Shown here: piece after piece, positions 43,039 to 53,226 of the stretch
How positions within the stretch are numbered: position 1 is the first letter of the stretch
How the letters are laid out: each line of letters opens with the position of its first letter
Origin: Persicimonas caeni
GTDB taxonomy: Bacteria; Myxococcota_A; Bradymonadia; Bradymonadales; Bradymonadaceae
Length of the DNA: 64,000 bases
Assembly (NCBI RefSeq): GCF_006517175.1
Contig: NZ_CP041186.1
Span: 5,297,074-5,361,073 of the forward strand
Direction: 5' to 3'
Made by a program: the position numbers and the translations under genes
The notes under the pieces: generated by a model
Told to the model about the DNA's origin: nothing
The model's input: only the letters and a program-made list of their open reading frames with translations
Databases searched by the model: none

Positions 43039-44817
43039 TCACATCGGCCAGAACACCGGCAAGAGCCATACCGCGATCGCCGCGAAGATGAAGGTCAGCG
43101 GTGAGCCGACCTTGATGAAGTCGGCGAATTTGTATTGGCCGGCGCCGTAGACCAGCGTGTTCGTCTGATAGCCGATGGGGGTGATGAAGCTCGCCGAGGC
43201 CGCAAACGTGATCGCCAGGGCGAACGGGCGCGGGTCGAGGCCTAAGGCGTTGGCCGCGTCGATGGCCACGGGTGCCAGCAAGATGGCCGTAGCCTGATTC
43301 GACATGATGCTGGTGAGCAGCGTGGTGGCCACGTAGAACCCCGCCAGAATCGCGGTGGGTCCCCAGTTGCCTAAGGTGCCGGTGATGAACTCGGCGATGA
43401 GGTCGACCCCGCCGGTCTTCTCGAGGGCGACGCCCAGCGACAAGATGCCCGCCAGCAAGAAGATGACCTGCCAGTTGATCGCCTCGTACGCATCTTTGAC
43501 TGACACAATCCGGGCGACGACCAGCAAAACCGCGCCGCACACGGCGCTGACCACGATCGGAAGCAGCTCGAAGGCGGCCGTGAGTACCACCGCCGCGACG
43601 ATGATGAGCGCCGGGATGAGCATCTCGCGGTGGTACTCGGGCAGGCCGAGCTCGGAGACAACCAGAAAGGCGGAGTGGCGTTGGAGCTGGGCGATCTTGT
43701 CGGTCGGCGTCTGCAGCAGGAGCACGTCGCCCGCCTCGAGCTTCTCGTCGAGCAGGTTGTCGTGCAGCAGCTCGCCCTCGCGGCGGATGGCGAGCACGTA
43801 CGCAGTGAACTGCTCGGCGAAGTCGATCTCGTTGAGCGACTTGCCGTCGATGACCGAGTCGGGGGCGACGACCGCCTCGATGAGCGAGCTCTCCTCGGCC
43901 TCGAGCTCGGTGTCCGACAGCTCCAGCTCGGGGCGAATCTTGAGGTTGACGTTGCGCTCGATGTCCCGGATGGCCTCTGCCGAGCCACGGATACGCAAGA
44001 TATCGCCCGGCTCGAAGACCAGGTCCGGATCGGGGCTGCCCAGCGAGGTGCCGTCACGAAAGACCTCGAGGATGTCGATGTCCTGGGACTCGCACAGTTT
44101 GGCCTTTCCGCACGCCACATACGCGCTCTGGGCGGTGGGCATGATCTCGATTTCGGTCAAAAAGGGCGCCACCTCGAACGATTCGGTCAGCGACTCGTCG
44201 CTCTCGCGCTCGGGCATAAGCCGGTCGCCCACCGTGAGCATGTAGACGACGCCGACGCCAAAGAAGACCAGCCCCAGCGGGGCCATCTCGAACATGCCGA
44301 TGGGGGCCATGCCGTGGTCGTCCATGATCGAGCTGACCAAGATATTGGTCGAGGTGCCGATCAACGTGCAGACCCCGGCGAACATGGCGGCGAACGACAG
44401 GGGCATCAACACCTTGGTGGCGCTGATGCGTGCGTCGCGCGAGGCGCCGGTCATGATGGGCAGGAAAATGGCGACCACGCCGGTGTTGTTGATAAACGCC
44501 GACAGCACGCCCACCCCGCCCATCATGGCGGACATCGCTTTTTTGTAGCTCTGTTTGAAGAGTTGGGAGAGTTTGTCGCCCAGCAGGCGCACCAGGCCGG
44601 TCTGGCGCAGCGCTTCGCTCAACACGAACATCGCCGCGATGGTGATCGTCGCCGAGTTGCTAAAGCCGCGCAGGCCCTCTTCGGGGGTGAGGATGCCGGT
44701 GACCATGAGCAGGGCCATGACCAGAAGCGCGACCAGGTCGATGCGCAACGCCTCGGAGACGAAGAGCACGACGGCTAAGACCGTCAGGGCCAAGACGACG
44801 ATGAGTTCCCAGGACAT
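43039..44817 (-). CDS. SLC13/DASS-family anion transporter with TrkA-C domains (2)
   Basis: 592 residues. It shares the plan of the convergent paralogue: LSAFINNTGVVAIFLPIM, LIGTSTNILVSSIM, two central TrkA-C domains (roughly 210-395) and TSIMSNQATAILLAPVA with FITPIGYQTN. About 12 membrane segments are expected. It lies 127 bases downstream of phoU on the same strand, after a strong terminator, so it probably has its own promoter. Because of its position a phosphate or sulfate role is plausible but not shown. Confidence 0.87.
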   Translation of the reverse strand: MSWELIVVLALTVLAVVLFVSEALRIDLVALLVMALLMVTGILTPEEGLRGFSNSATITIAAMFVLSEALRQTGLVRLLGDKLSQLFKQSYKKAMSAMMGGVGVLSAFINNTGVVAIFLPIMTGASRDARISATKVLMPLSFAAMFAGVCTLIGTSTNILVSSIMDDHGMAPIGMFEMAPLGLVFFGVGVVYMLTVGDRLMPERESDESLTESFEVAPFLTEIEIMPTAQSAYVACGKAKLCESQDIDILEVFRDGTSLGSPDPDLVFEPGDILRIRGSAEAIRDIERNVNLKIRPELELSDTELEAEESSLIEAVVAPDSVIDGKSLNEIDFAEQFTAYVLAIRREGELLHDNLLDEKLEAGDVLLLQTPTDKIAQLQRHSAFLVVSELGLPEYHREMLIPALIIVAAVVLTAAFELLPIVVSAVCGAVLLVVARIVSVKDAYEAINWQVIFLLAGILSLGVALEKTGGVDLIAEFITGTLGNWGPTAILAGFYVATTLLTSIMSNQATAILLAPVAIDAANALGLDPRPFALAITFAASASFITPIGYQTNTLVYGAGQYKFADFIKVGSPLTFIFAAIAVWLLPVFWPM

Positions 44818-44870
44818 CGTTGGTGCTCGCGTGCTCTATCCACACTTAAACAAAAAATACCTGCATTCGC

Positions 44871-44919
44871 ATAAAAGGCGGCGATGCCGGAGCTATTACT
44901 GCTCCGGCATCGCCGCCTT
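44871..44919 (-). terminator. Terminator after phoU
   Basis: A perfect 19-bp stem (44875-44893 with 44901-44919) around a 7-base loop, read on the minus strand and followed by TTTTATG. It ends the phosphate operon 25 bases after the phoU stop. Confidence 0.9.
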
Positions 44920-44944
44920 CAAGATGTTTAAGCACACGACTGAG

Positions 44945-45664
44945 TCAGTCCAGCTCGAGCTTGTTGTGGTGGCGGATATCCTTGCCGCGCACCATGAAGA
45001 TGACCTGCTCGGCCAGGTTGGTGGTGTGGTCGGCCATGCGCTCAAGATGCTTGGCGATCGACTGCACGTGGGCAGCCGCTTGGACGATGTCGTCCTCTTC
45101 GCGCATCATGACGATGAGCTCGCGGTTGACCTTGTGGTAGATCTCGTCGACGCGATCGTCGCGCTCGATGACTTCCTGGGCTTTGACCACGTCCCGATCG
45201 ACGAACGCGTCGATGGCGTCTTTGACCATCTCTTTGACGTGGTCGGCCATCTCCGGGATATCCTGGTAGGGACCCAGCTCGGGCAGACTGCTCAAATCGA
45301 TGGTGCGCTGGCAGATGTTGACCGCCAGGTCGCCAATGCGCTCCAGGTCGGTGACCATTTTGAGCGCGATGGTGATAAAGCGCAGATCACCGGCCATGGG
45401 CTGGCGCTTGGCCAAGATCACCAGGCAGAGCTCGTCGATCTCCATCTCGTCGCGGTTGACGCGGTGGTCCGAGGCGATGGTCTTCTCGGCCAAATCGACG
45501 TTGCGCCCAATGAGCGCCTTCATCGAATTGGCGATCATCTCCTCGACCCGGCCGGCCATCTTCAGCAGCCGCTGGCGGAGATCATCGAGCTCCTCTTCGT
45601 AATCTTTGTGAATATGCGTGTGCGATTTTGCCTGACTGCTCATTCTTTGAATCCGACCTTGCAT
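44945..45664 (-). CDS. phoU: Phosphate signalling regulator PhoU
   Basis: 239 residues from the ATG at 45664 (GAGG 5 bases upstream); ATG 45643 is an alternative. Two PhoU three-helix repeats are visible with the metal-binding patterns of the family: HRVNRDEMEIDELCLVILAK and DRVDEIYHKVNRELIVMM, followed by LERIGDLAVNI and LERMADHTTNLAE. PhoU links PstSCAB to the PhoR kinase and keeps the Pho response off when phosphate is plentiful. A 381-base gap from pstB is longer than usual. Confidence 0.93.
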   Translation of the reverse strand: MQGRIQRMSSQAKSHTHIHKDYEEELDDLRQRLLKMAGRVEEMIANSMKALIGRNVDLAEKTIASDHRVNRDEMEIDELCLVILAKRQPMAGDLRFITIALKMVTDLERIGDLAVNICQRTIDLSSLPELGPYQDIPEMADHVKEMVKDAIDAFVDRDVVKAQEVIERDDRVDEIYHKVNRELIVMMREEDDIVQAAAHVQSIAKHLERMADHTTNLAEQVIFMVRGKDIRHHNKLELD

Positions 45665-46045
45665 GTTGTTCCTCGCAGTGGCTCTCTTCCTTGTTGCCGT
45701 TATGCGCCGCCAAAACTGCGTAAACGCGTTTTGCGACGTGCGAGGCAGTGCCACTGGCGTGGGAACTCTGGTGTTGCAACCGAATTGCGGGCACGCCCTA
45801 TCCGTGGGCGAGCTTCTTGCGCACCCCTTACAACATTGGCGAGGACTCGAAAAGTCCCCGAGCGCCACACACTGCCTTCTGGTGAACCCTCAGTGTGACG
45901 TAAATCTACTCAGGTTTCAACCAGTTTCCAGCGAAGGCGCCAAATTGTCTTCGGTGCCGAGCGCTCTCGGCACGGGGCGCGTCCCCCCGCCGCGGGGCAA
46001 GAGGGCGGGATGGCGCGCCATCACAGGGCCAAACGGCCCATGCGT
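45665..46045. other. 381-base spacer between pstB and phoU
   Basis: Both neighbours are on the minus strand. Close to the pstB stop are a palindrome GATGGCGCGCCATC (46009-46022) and a hairpin GTGCCGAG/CTCGGCAC (45954-45973) without a T tract. The rest shows no open gene. A phoU promoter could lie near 45670-45800, but no clear hexamers or pho box were found. Confidence 0.55.
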
Positions 46046-46813
46046 TCACCCGAACTTACCGGTGATATAATCTTCGGTGCGCTGATCGTCGGGTTGGGTG
46101 AAGATCTTGTCGGTGTTGTCGAACTCGATGACCTCTCCCATCAGGAAAAACGCGGTCTGCTGGGACACGCGCGCCGCCTGCTGCATGCTGTGGGTGACGA
46201 TGACGATCGTGTAGTCGCGGCGCAACTCGGCGATCAAATCCTCGACGCGGGCGGTGGCCACCGGGTCGAGCGCCGAGCACGGCTCGTCCATCAAGAGCAC
46301 TTCAGGCTCGACGGCGAGCGCGCGGGCGATGCACAGGCGCTGCTGCTGGCCGCCCGACAATCCGGCGCCGGGGGCGTCGAGTCGATCGTTGACCTCGTCC
46401 CACAGGGCGGCGCCCTTGAGGGCGCGCTCGACGATGGCGTCGGCCTGGCTCTTTTCGAGCTGACCGGTCAGCTTCAGTCCGGCGAGCACATTGTCGCGGA
46501 TCGACATGGTCGGAAACGGGTTGGGCTTCTGGAAGACCATTCCGACTTTGCGACGCAGCAACACCGGGTCGATATTGGGGCCGTAGACGTCCTTGCCGTC
46601 GAGCTGGATGCGCCCGCTCATCCGAGCGATCGGCACCAACTCGTGCATCCGGTTCAGGGTGCGAATAAAGGTCGACTTGCCACAGCCCGACGGGCCGATG
46701 ATCGCAGTGACACTGCGCTCGGGGATGCCCATGTTGATGTCGAACAGGACTTGCTTGTCGCCGAACCAGGCGCAAAGGTCGTTGGCCGAAATTTTGGGGT
46801 TGGCTACTTGCAT
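46046..46813 (-). CDS. pstB: Phosphate ABC transporter ATPase PstB
   Basis: 255 residues, normal for the family. Walker [10 protein letters not shown] (40-48), Q-loop [16 protein letters not shown], signature [16 protein letters not shown], Walker [14 protein letters not shown] and the H-loop [15 protein letters not shown]. The FPM/FPT-type [10 protein letters not shown] motif is diagnostic of PstB. It powers high-affinity phosphate import through PstC and PstA. It follows pstA by 40 bases. Confidence 0.95.
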   Translation of the reverse strand: MQVANPKISANDLCAWFGDKQVLFDINMGIPERSVTAIIGPSGCGKSTFIRTLNRMHELVPIARMSGRIQLDGKDVYGPNIDPVLLRRKVGMVFQKPNPFPTMSIRDNVLAGLKLTGQLEKSQADAIVERALKGAALWDEVNDRLDAPGAGLSGGQQQRLCIARALAVEPEVLLMDEPCSALDPVATARVEDLIAELRRDYTIVIVTHSMQQAARVSQQTAFFLMGEVIEFDNTDKIFTQPDDQRTEDYITGKFG

Positions 46814-46853
46814 GGATCTCTTGGTTGGCTCTGATGGAGGCGCTTGGCGCCGA

Positions 46854-47717
46854 TTAGCCGTTTCGCTTCTGCAACTTGTTACGCAGCACGATGGCCACGG
46901 CGTTGAGCAACATCATCACGGCGAGCAGCACCACGATGCCGGCTGCCGCGTTGATAACAAACTCTTCCTGAGGGCGGGACACCCAGTTGAAGATCTGGAT
47001 GGGCAGCACCGTAAACGGGTCAGTAAGCCCTTCGGGAAGAAAGGTCATGTAGGTCAGCGCGCCGACGACCAAAAGCGGGGCGGTCTCACCGATGGCGCGA
47101 GAGATCGACAGGATCGTGCCGGTCAAAATGCCGGGCATCGCCATGGGCAGGACCACCTGGCGGATCGCCTGCCAGCGCGTCGAGCCCAGGCCGTAACACG
47201 CCTCGCGGAGGTCGTAGGGCACTGTGCGGAGCGCCTCGCGCGAAGCCATGATGACGATCGGTAGCACCAAAAGCGCCATCGTCGCCGAGCCGGCCAACAG
47301 GCTGCGGCCCATACCGACCACGCGCACGAAGACTTCGAGGCCCAGCAATCCGTAGATAACCGACGGCACGCCGGCCAAGTTGGCGATATTGACCTCGATG
47401 AGGTTCGACAGCCAACCGGAGTCGGCGTACTCCTCGAGGTAGATGGCCGCACCGACGCCGATGGGCACGGCGAGCACGGCGGTCAGACCAACCAGCAAGA
47501 TGCTGCCGACGACCGCCGGGTAGATGCCGGCCTCGCCCGGGTTGCGCGACGGGAAGCTGGTGATGAACTCCCAGTCGAGGCGTTGGACTCCGTCGATGGC
47601 GGTGTCGATGACCAACACCGCCAGCAGGGCCAGCGGAATGATCACGGCTGCCAAGCAGACGTATTCAAAGAGCTTTTCGGCGAGCGCGCCGCCTTTTCGT
47701 TCGTCTTTCTTCATCAT
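46854..47717 (-). CDS. pstA: Phosphate ABC transporter permease PstA
   Basis: 287 residues with six hydrophobic helices. The EAA-type loop that contacts PstB appears as [21 protein letters not shown], followed by [20 protein letters not shown], a signature of PstA/Pst[21 protein letters not shown] is also typical. The ATG overlaps the pstC stop by one base, so translation is coupled. Confidence 0.94.
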   Translation of the reverse strand: MMKKDERKGGALAEKLFEYVCLAAVIIPLALLAVLVIDTAIDGVQRLDWEFITSFPSRNPGEAGIYPAVVGSILLVGLTAVLAVPIGVGAAIYLEEYADSGWLSNLIEVNIANLAGVPSVIYGLLGLEVFVRVVGMGRSLLAGSATMALLVLPIVIMASREALRTVPYDLREACYGLGSTRWQAIRQVVLPMAMPGILTGTILSISRAIGETAPLLVVGALTYMTFLPEGLTDPFTVLPIQIFNWVSRPQEEFVINAAAGIVVLLAVMMLLNAVAIVLRNKLQKRNG

Positions 47718-48670
47718 TACATCCGGGAGCGTCGCGCCATAAGTTGACTGATCATGTTCATGACAAACGTCATGGCGAACAGGGTCGCTCCGACGACGAA
47801 AATGGTCTTGTATTCCAAGCTGCCGGTGGGAACGTCACCCATGCTGACCTGCACAATGTAGGCGGTCATCGTCTCGATGGGCACGCGCGGATCGAAGGTC
47901 AACTGCGGCTGCATACCGGCAGCCACCGTCACGATCATCGTCTCACCGATCGCCCGGGAAATGGCCAGGGTGGTCGCCGCGAGGATGCCCGAGCGCGCCG
48001 AGGGGAGCACGACGCGAAAGATCGTCTGCAGCTTGCCGGCGCCCAGCCCGTAAGCGGCTTCGCGCAGGCTGTTGGGCACTGCGTAGATGGCGTCTTCGCT
48101 GAGCGAGGAGATCATCGGGATGATCATGATCCCCATGATGATGCCCGGGCTCAGTGCGTTGAATCCGGCCAGCCCCGGGATGAACGTCTGCAAAAACGGG
48201 GTCAGCACGATGAGGGCGAAGAAGCCGTACACGATCGTGGGGACACCCGCCAAGATCTCGAGCGCCGGTTTCAGAATCTGGCGCGCACGCGGTGAGGCAA
48301 ACTCGCTCAGGTAGATGGCGGCGAGCAGCCCGAAGGGCAGGGCGACCGAAATGGCGATCGCCGAGGTCAACAGCGTGCCGGTGATCAGCGGCCAGACCCC
48401 GAAGTGCTTGTCCAAGAACAGGGGCGTCCACTGGGTGTCGCCGAAATACTCCAGCGGCGACACTTCCTGAAAGAACTCCCAGGTCTCGACGGCCAGAACC
48501 GACAAGATGCCCAGAGTCGTCAGGATCGAGAGAGCACCGCAGGCGAGGAGCGCCATTTCGACGGCGCGCTCCTTGCCCCCGCGGATTTTGGACCTGCCGA
48601 GCTCGTTGGAGCTCGGCCCGTCCGGACCGCCCGGAGTGGCCCCGTTTACTGCTGAGGGCTCGTTACTCAT
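47717..48670 (-). CDS. pstC: Phosphate ABC transporter permease PstC
   Basis: 317 residues. A polar 35-residue N-terminus rich in Gly/Pro/Ser precedes the first helix. The EAA loop is [20 protein letters not shown] and the next segment [39 protein letters not shown] matches the family. It pairs with PstA to form the channel. Its start overlaps the pstS stop by four bases (ATGA). Confidence 0.94.
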   Translation of the reverse strand: MSNEPSAVNGATPGGPDGPSSNELGRSKIRGGKERAVEMALLACGALSILTTLGILSVLAVETWEFFQEVSPLEYFGDTQWTPLFLDKHFGVWPLITGTLLTSAIAISVALPFGLLAAIYLSEFASPRARQILKPALEILAGVPTIVYGFFALIVLTPFLQTFIPGLAGFNALSPGIIMGIMIIPMISSLSEDAIYAVPNSLREAAYGLGAGKLQTIFRVVLPSARSGILAATTLAISRAIGETMIVTVAAGMQPQLTFDPRVPIETMTAYIVQVSMGDVPTGSLEYKTIFVVGATLFAMTFVMNMISQLMARRSRM

Positions 48671-49848
48671 TCAGCTGCTTCCTCGGCTTTGGCAGCCTTT
48701 TCGGCTTTGTCGCCAGCTTCGGCGTTCTCTTCAGCGGCTGCTTTGGTGCCCTCGGCGGCATTCTTGCCGTCGGCTTCGGCCTTGGCCTCACCGTCTTCGG
48801 CCGGGGCTGCTTCAGCAGCCTCGTCGCCACCTTCGGCTTTCAGAAGCTCTTCGACGGTCACGCCCACTTTGGAACCGCCGGTGAAGACGGTGCCCGTGGT
48901 CAGGCTGTCGGCGCGCTCCTTGGCCAGCGTGTAGGCCTTCTCGGGCAGCGGGATGAATCCGACCTCTTTGACCAGCTTGGAGCCTTTGGTCATGTAGAAG
49001 TCGATGAAGTCTTTGAGGTGCTTGTTGTTCTCGAGCGCGTCTTTGCGCACGTAGATGAACAGCGGGCGCGACAGGGGGGTGTAGGTGCCGTTGGCGATCG
49101 TCTCCATGCTCGGAGCGACGGCCTTGGCGTCATCGGAGGCCTTGATTTCGACCGCCTTGAGCTTGTCGCGGTTCTCGTCGTAGTAGGCGTAGCCCAAAAA
49201 GCCGAGCGCGTTCTTGCTGCGCGAGACGCCCGTGACGATGACGTGGTCGTCTTCGGAGGGGCTGAAGTCGCCGCGGCTAGCCTGCTCCTCACCGTTGATC
49301 GCTTGGGTGAAGTAGTCGAAGGTGCCCGAGGCGGTGCCGGGGGCGAAGAGTTGGATGTCCTGGTCGGGCCAGCCGTCGCGGACTTGGCTCCACTTGGTGA
49401 TCTTGCCCTGCGCCTCCGGGCCCCAGATGGTGTTGAGCTCGTCGACGGTCATCGTGTCGGCCCAGTCGTTATCCGGGTGGATGATGACGGTGATGCCGTC
49501 GTAGGCGACCGGAAGCTCGACGAACTCGACGCCGGCTTTCTTGCACTTCTCGATTTCGCTCTGCTTGACCGGGCGCGAGGCGCCGGTGAGCACCGTTTCT
49601 TTGTTGCAGAACTTCTGGAATCCGCCGCCGGTGCCCGAGACACCGATGGTCACTCGTGCATCGCTGTTCTTCTGGAACTCCTCGGCCATCGCTTCTTGGA
49701 TCGGGTAGACCGTGCTCGAGCCGTCGACCTTGATGATGGAACCATCGTCGGAAGCGGCCTCGCCGCCTTCGCCATTGTCGTTCTTGCAACCAGCCGCGGT
49801 GATCAAACCGGCAGCTAGGAGGAGTGTCAGCAGAGTTTTAAGCTTCAT
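48667..49848 (-). CDS. pstS: Phosphate-binding lipoprotein PstS
   Basis: 393 residues. The lipobox is TAAGC, with Cys21, so the binding protein is lipid-anchored. Phosphate-contact motifs are [44 protein letters not shown] and [16 protein letters not shown]. The last 60 residues after LLKAEGG are a low-complexity Ala/Glu/Lys tail not found in typical PstS. First gene of the pst operon, with a pho-box-like site upstream. Confidence 0.93.
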   Translation of the reverse strand: MKLKTLLTLLLAAGLITAAGCKNDNGEGGEAASDDGSIIKVDGSSTVYPIQEAMAEEFQKNSDARVTIGVSGTGGGFQKFCNKETVLTGASRPVKQSEIEKCKKAGVEFVELPVAYDGITVIIHPDNDWADTMTVDELNTIWGPEAQGKITKWSQVRDGWPDQDIQLFAPGTASGTFDYFTQAINGEEQASRGDFSPSEDDHVIVTGVSRSKNALGFLGYAYYDENRDKLKAVEIKASDDAKAVAPSMETIANGTYTPLSRPLFIYVRKDALENNKHLKDFIDFYMTKGSKLVKEVGFIPLPEKAYTLAKERADSLTTGTVFTGGSKVGVTVEELLKAEGGDEAAEAAPAEDGEAKAEADGKNAAEGTKAAAEENAEAGDKAEKAAKAEEAAE

Positions 49849-49900
49849 GGAATGCTCCGTGTTGGCTACTTCGAGACAGCTTGCAGGGTAAGCGCGGCGT

Positions 49901-49919
49901 GCGACAGTCAGGTGACAAA
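49901..49919 (-). promoter_or_regulatory. Putative pho box before pstS
   Basis: Read on the minus strand, TTGTCACCTGACTGTCGC holds two TGTCA/TGTCG half-sites 11 bases apart, the spacing of the PhoB-binding consensus. It lies about 53-70 bases before the pstS ATG. Confidence 0.6.
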
Positions 49920-50046
49920 GGGGTTACGTTTCCACCGCGACTCGCAAACGGTCAAATACCCTTGGTTTTGCACACCGCTTTCTTCGATCAGATGCCCCGA
50001 TTTGTAAAGGGTGCGAGCTGTTTCGGGGCACCCGGATGTCTTGTAC

Positions 50047-51261
50047 TCAGAATGAAAGTGTCAGCTGCGTGCGCAGGCGATAAGCCGTGTCCGTGTCGTT
50101 GGGCGTCTCGACGATGATTGCGCCTGCGTCGGTCTGCCATTTGAGACTGTGTCCCCAGAAATAGACATTGAGGCCACCGAGGGCTTCGTGGACGAGCTCG
50201 TCGTCTCCCTCGTAGTCGACGCGACTGTAACGTGCAGCGGGCTGAATCATTTCACTGAGGAAATAGCCTGCCTGCACGAAGAGGCCGGTCACGAACAGGT
50301 TCTGGTCGGTCAGCGCTTCGCCATCTTGGTTGGTGGCGAGCATGAAGGCTCCGCTGGTCGAGAAACCGTGTGCCTTCAGGATATAGTCCACCGTGGCCTT
50401 CGTGGCGGACTCGTTGTCACGCTGCAGTCCGAACTGGGTCATGCCGCTGGCCCCCAGCGAAAAGCGTAGCGGTCCTCCTTTCAAATCGCCGGTGCTATAG
50501 CCTTTGATATCTCCGTAGTTGTAGGCCACGCGGCCGACGACCGACGGGTAGAAGAAGGTGGGCGTGTTCGCATCGTCGAACGAGACCACTTCGAGGTCGG
50601 TCTGTGTGCCGTTGAACACGCCGAAGAACCACTCGAAGGGGGGCGACTTCTTGTAGTTGTTGTGAATGCCCATGCCTGCGTCGAACCCTTCGCCGAACAC
50701 GCTCGTCGTCAACGATCGGTCGACCAGAAGAAGCGAGCCGCTGGAGTTGATCTCGGTGCGAAGAAACGGCACGCGCCATTGACCCAGGCGCCCTTCAAAG
50801 GTGCCCGGCTCGAAGGCGTAGTTCACAAAGTAGTCGAGCAATTCGGGGTTGCCACGGTCGAAAGCGGCCTGCATGGCGTAGGTGAAATCCGGGCTTACGA
50901 AGTGGCCCGTGACATTGAGGCGTGCGCGGCGAATAAGAAAGCGCGACCGGGCCAGGTCGAGATCTTCGCCCTCCTCGGCAATCAGAAGGTCGTATTGCGT
51001 CTGCAGTCGACCGCCGATCTCGAGGCGGAAATGGCGGGTCTTTTCGTTGCCGTCATCGTCGGTTTCGTCGAGTTGACCGGCGATGAAGAAACCGTCGTCG
51101 TAACCAGCAACGCCGGTGGATTGAGCGTCGTTCGACTCGACGGTCTCTTTGGGATCATTTCCCTGAGCCGAGGCGGACGAACTGACGAAGAGAAGGGCGA
51201 GCAGCACCACCAGAGATCGGGTGAGGCGCTTGGGGCACACAAGGCATACATCCGGATACAT
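50047..51261 (-). CDS. Phosphate-selective porin (OprP/OprO family)
   Basis: 404 residues from ATG 51261 (GAGG 6 bases upstream). A signal peptide (RSLVVLLALLFVSSSASAQ) precedes the barrel. Strand-rich sequence includes RLEIGGRLQTQYDLLI, RFLIRRARLNVTGHFVSPDF and GRLGQWRVPFLRTE, all hallmarks of porin O/P proteins, and the C-terminal residue is Phe. It should let phosphate or polyphosphate through the outer membrane. It lies between phoR and pstS with its own pho-box-like site. Confidence 0.9.
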   Translation of the reverse strand: MYPDVCLVCPKRLTRSLVVLLALLFVSSSASAQGNDPKETVESNDAQSTGVAGYDDGFFIAGQLDETDDDGNEKTRHFRLEIGGRLQTQYDLLIAEEGEDLDLARSRFLIRRARLNVTGHFVSPDFTYAMQAAFDRGNPELLDYFVNYAFEPGTFEGRLGQWRVPFLRTEINSSGSLLLVDRSLTTSVFGEGFDAGMGIHNNYKKSPPFEWFFGVFNGTQTDLEVVSFDDANTPTFFYPSVVGRVAYNYGDIKGYSTGDLKGGPLRFSLGASGMTQFGLQRDNESATKATVDYILKAHGFSTSGAFMLATNQDGEALTDQNLFVTGLFVQAGYFLSEMIQPAARYSRVDYEGDDELVHEALGGLNVYFWGHSLKWQTDAGAIIVETPNDTDTAYRLRTQLTLSF

Positions 51262-51356
51262 CGACAGCCTCGACAGTTCATAAAAACGTAACGGCCACGT
51301 GACGATAAGACGCGCGATCGTTACCGCAATGTCACCTCTTTCGCCCAGCAGAACCG

Positions 51357-51376
51357 TGTGACAATTTTGTAACAAT
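51357..51376 (-). promoter_or_regulatory. Putative pho box before the porin gene
   Basis: On the minus strand TGTTACAAAATTGTCACA has half-sites TGTTA and TGTCA 11 bases apart, close to the PhoB consensus. It lies about 100 bases before the porin ATG and about 40 bases past the phoR stop. Confidence 0.55.
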
Positions 51377-51408
51377 GCGTCACACAGCCCATTTTCTAAT
51401 CAAATGGG

Positions 51409-53172
51409 TCAGCAGGCGGGGAGGGTGAACCAGAAGATCGAGCCGCGGGGAGTGGCCGCTTTGTAGCCGATCTGTCCGTTCATGCTGGTCACCAGGTGTT
51501 TGACGATCGAAAGTCCCAGCCCGGTGCCGCCGACTTCGCGGGAGCGACCGGAATCGACCCGGTAGAACCGTTCGAAGATGCGGTCGCGGTGGGCGGCAGG
51601 AATGCCGGGGCCGTCGTCGACCACTTCGAGCACGACGTGCTCGTCGAGGCTTCGGCCGCGGATGCTCACCTGGCCGCCCTCGTGGCTGTACTTGACGGCG
51701 TTGCCGACGAGGTTGAGCAAGACTTGGTCGAGGGCGTTGGCGTCGGCGACGGCGCACAAGTCGTCGGTGATGTCGATACTGATGTCGATGCTTCGCGATG
51801 CGGCGTGAGCGGCCACCGCATCAACCGCGCGCTCGGCGGCGCGTTGCAACGGCAGCTCGCCGGCCTCGAGGGCGTACTCGCCGGCTTCGATACGCGAGAT
51901 ATCGAGTAGATCGGAGATGAGTCGGCCGAGGCGCTCGGAGTTACGGATCAACGCATCCAGAAAACGCTTGGCGTGCTTGGGGTCGTCGAGCGCCCCCTCT
52001 TGAAGGGTCTCGGCGGTGGCCCGAATGATGCTCACCGGGGTGCGCAGCTCGTGTGAGACATTGGCCACAAAGTCGCGGCGCATCGTCTCGAGGCGGCGAA
52101 GCTCGGTCACGTCGTGCATGACGACGACGGTGCCGACGGTCTCTTGGCGAGGGGATGCTTGCGCGAGCACAAGCTTGGTCGACGACACGGCGACCTCGAA
52201 CTCCTCACCGCCCGGACGGCCCTTTTCGGAGGCATCGAGCAACTTCTGGAGTCCGGGGGCGCGTACCACTTCGACGAGAGGACGTCCGACCGGGTTGCTC
52301 TGGAGCTCGAGAAGTTCGACCGCCGCGCGGTTGACCAGGGTGACTCGCCGTTCGTCATCGACGGCCACGACCGCCTCACTCATATTTTCCAAGACGGCTT
52401 CGAAGCGGTCCCGCTCCCGTGCGAGTTCGTCGACCGTCCGGCTCAGCTCGTCGGAGAGCCGGGTCATCGAGCCGGTCAGCCCGCTGACGATCTCGTCGCT
52501 CTCGTCCAACGGCGGACGGCCGCTCGATTCTCCGCGCGAAATGCTGCGCGCGTAGTTGACCAGCTTGCGCAGGGTGCGCGCCAGAAGGTGGGAGGCGAGT
52601 CCGCTCATGAAGATCGCCACGCCCAGGCCGAGCAGTGAGGCGACGAAGATCATCCAGCGCAGCGTCTCGACGCTGTCGTCGACCTCTCGAAGTGGCACCG
52701 ATGCACGGACCACCCCGCGCACCTTCTCGGTGCGGAAGGGCAGGGCGACGTACATCATCTTTTTGTCGACGGTGGTGCTGTAGCGCTGAGAGACGCCGAT
52801 CCCGGAGGTGAGGGCCTCTTGGATTTCGGGGCGATTGGCGTGGTTTTCGACCGCATTGACCTCGTCGACCGACAACTCGGAGTCGCCAAGGACAACGCCG
52901 TCGGTGCGAATCACGGTCACCCGCGAATCGGTCGCCTCGCCCATACGGTCGGCGAGAGGATCGATGGCGGCGATGTTGGAGGGGTCGTCGGCGTCAATCG
53001 CCGAGACGAGCAGAGCATCGGCAGCGCGTGCGCTGTGCTTGAGCTCGCTCTCAATACGCGAGACGAGCCAGCCACGAAGGGCATTCTCCAGATAGGCCGC
53101 GCTCGACAGACCGACGACGGCCATCAGCACAAGCGAGACCAAGAAGAGTTTTGCCCGCACGCCCAGTTTCAA
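51409..53172 (-). CDS. phoR: Phosphate-regulon sensor histidine kinase PhoR
   Basis: 587 residues from a TTG start (GGGAG 6 bases upstream). Two membrane helices (about 8-27 and 173-196) bracket a 145-residue periplasmic domain, longer than in E. coli PhoR. HAMP follows, then a PAS domain (about 255-360), HisKA with His374 in VSHELRTP, and an ATPase domain with NLVGNAVKYS, VDDGPGIP and GGTGLGLSIVKHL. It would phosphorylate PhoB when phosphate is scarce. A 10-base repeat tract separates it from phoB. Confidence 0.92.
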   Translation of the reverse strand: MKLGVRAKLFLVSLVLMAVVGLSSAAYLENALRGWLVSRIESELKHSARAADALLVSAIDADDPSNIAAIDPLADRMGEATDSRVTVIRTDGVVLGDSELSVDEVNAVENHANRPEIQEALTSGIGVSQRYSTTVDKKMMYVALPFRTEKVRGVVRASVPLREVDDSVETLRWMIFVASLLGLGVAIFMSGLASHLLARTLRKLVNYARSISRGESSGRPPLDESDEIVSGLTGSMTRLSDELSRTVDELARERDRFEAVLENMSEAVVAVDDERRVTLVNRAAVELLELQSNPVGRPLVEVVRAPGLQKLLDASEKGRPGGEEFEVAVSSTKLVLAQASPRQETVGTVVVMHDVTELRRLETMRRDFVANVSHELRTPVSIIRATAETLQEGALDDPKHAKRFLDALIRNSERLGRLISDLLDISRIEAGEYALEAGELPLQRAAERAVDAVAAHAASRSIDISIDITDDLCAVADANALDQVLLNLVGNAVKYSHEGGQVSIRGRSLDEHVVLEVVDDGPGIPAAHRDRIFERFYRVDSGRSREVGGTGLGLSIVKHLVTSMNGQIGYKAATPRGSIFWFTLPAC

Positions 53173-53186
53173 GCACGCTCCCTTAC

Positions 53187-53226
53187 CAAGTAACCCTAAG
53201 TAACCCTAAGTAACCCTAAGTAACCC
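53187..53226. repeat. Four 10-bp repeats across the phoB-phoR junction
   Basis: On the minus strand GGGTTACTT(A/G)G is repeated four times. The first copy contains the last two codons and the stop of phoB. The others fill the gap up to the phoR ribosome site. Slippage here would change the distance between the genes without altering PhoB. Confidence 0.85.
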
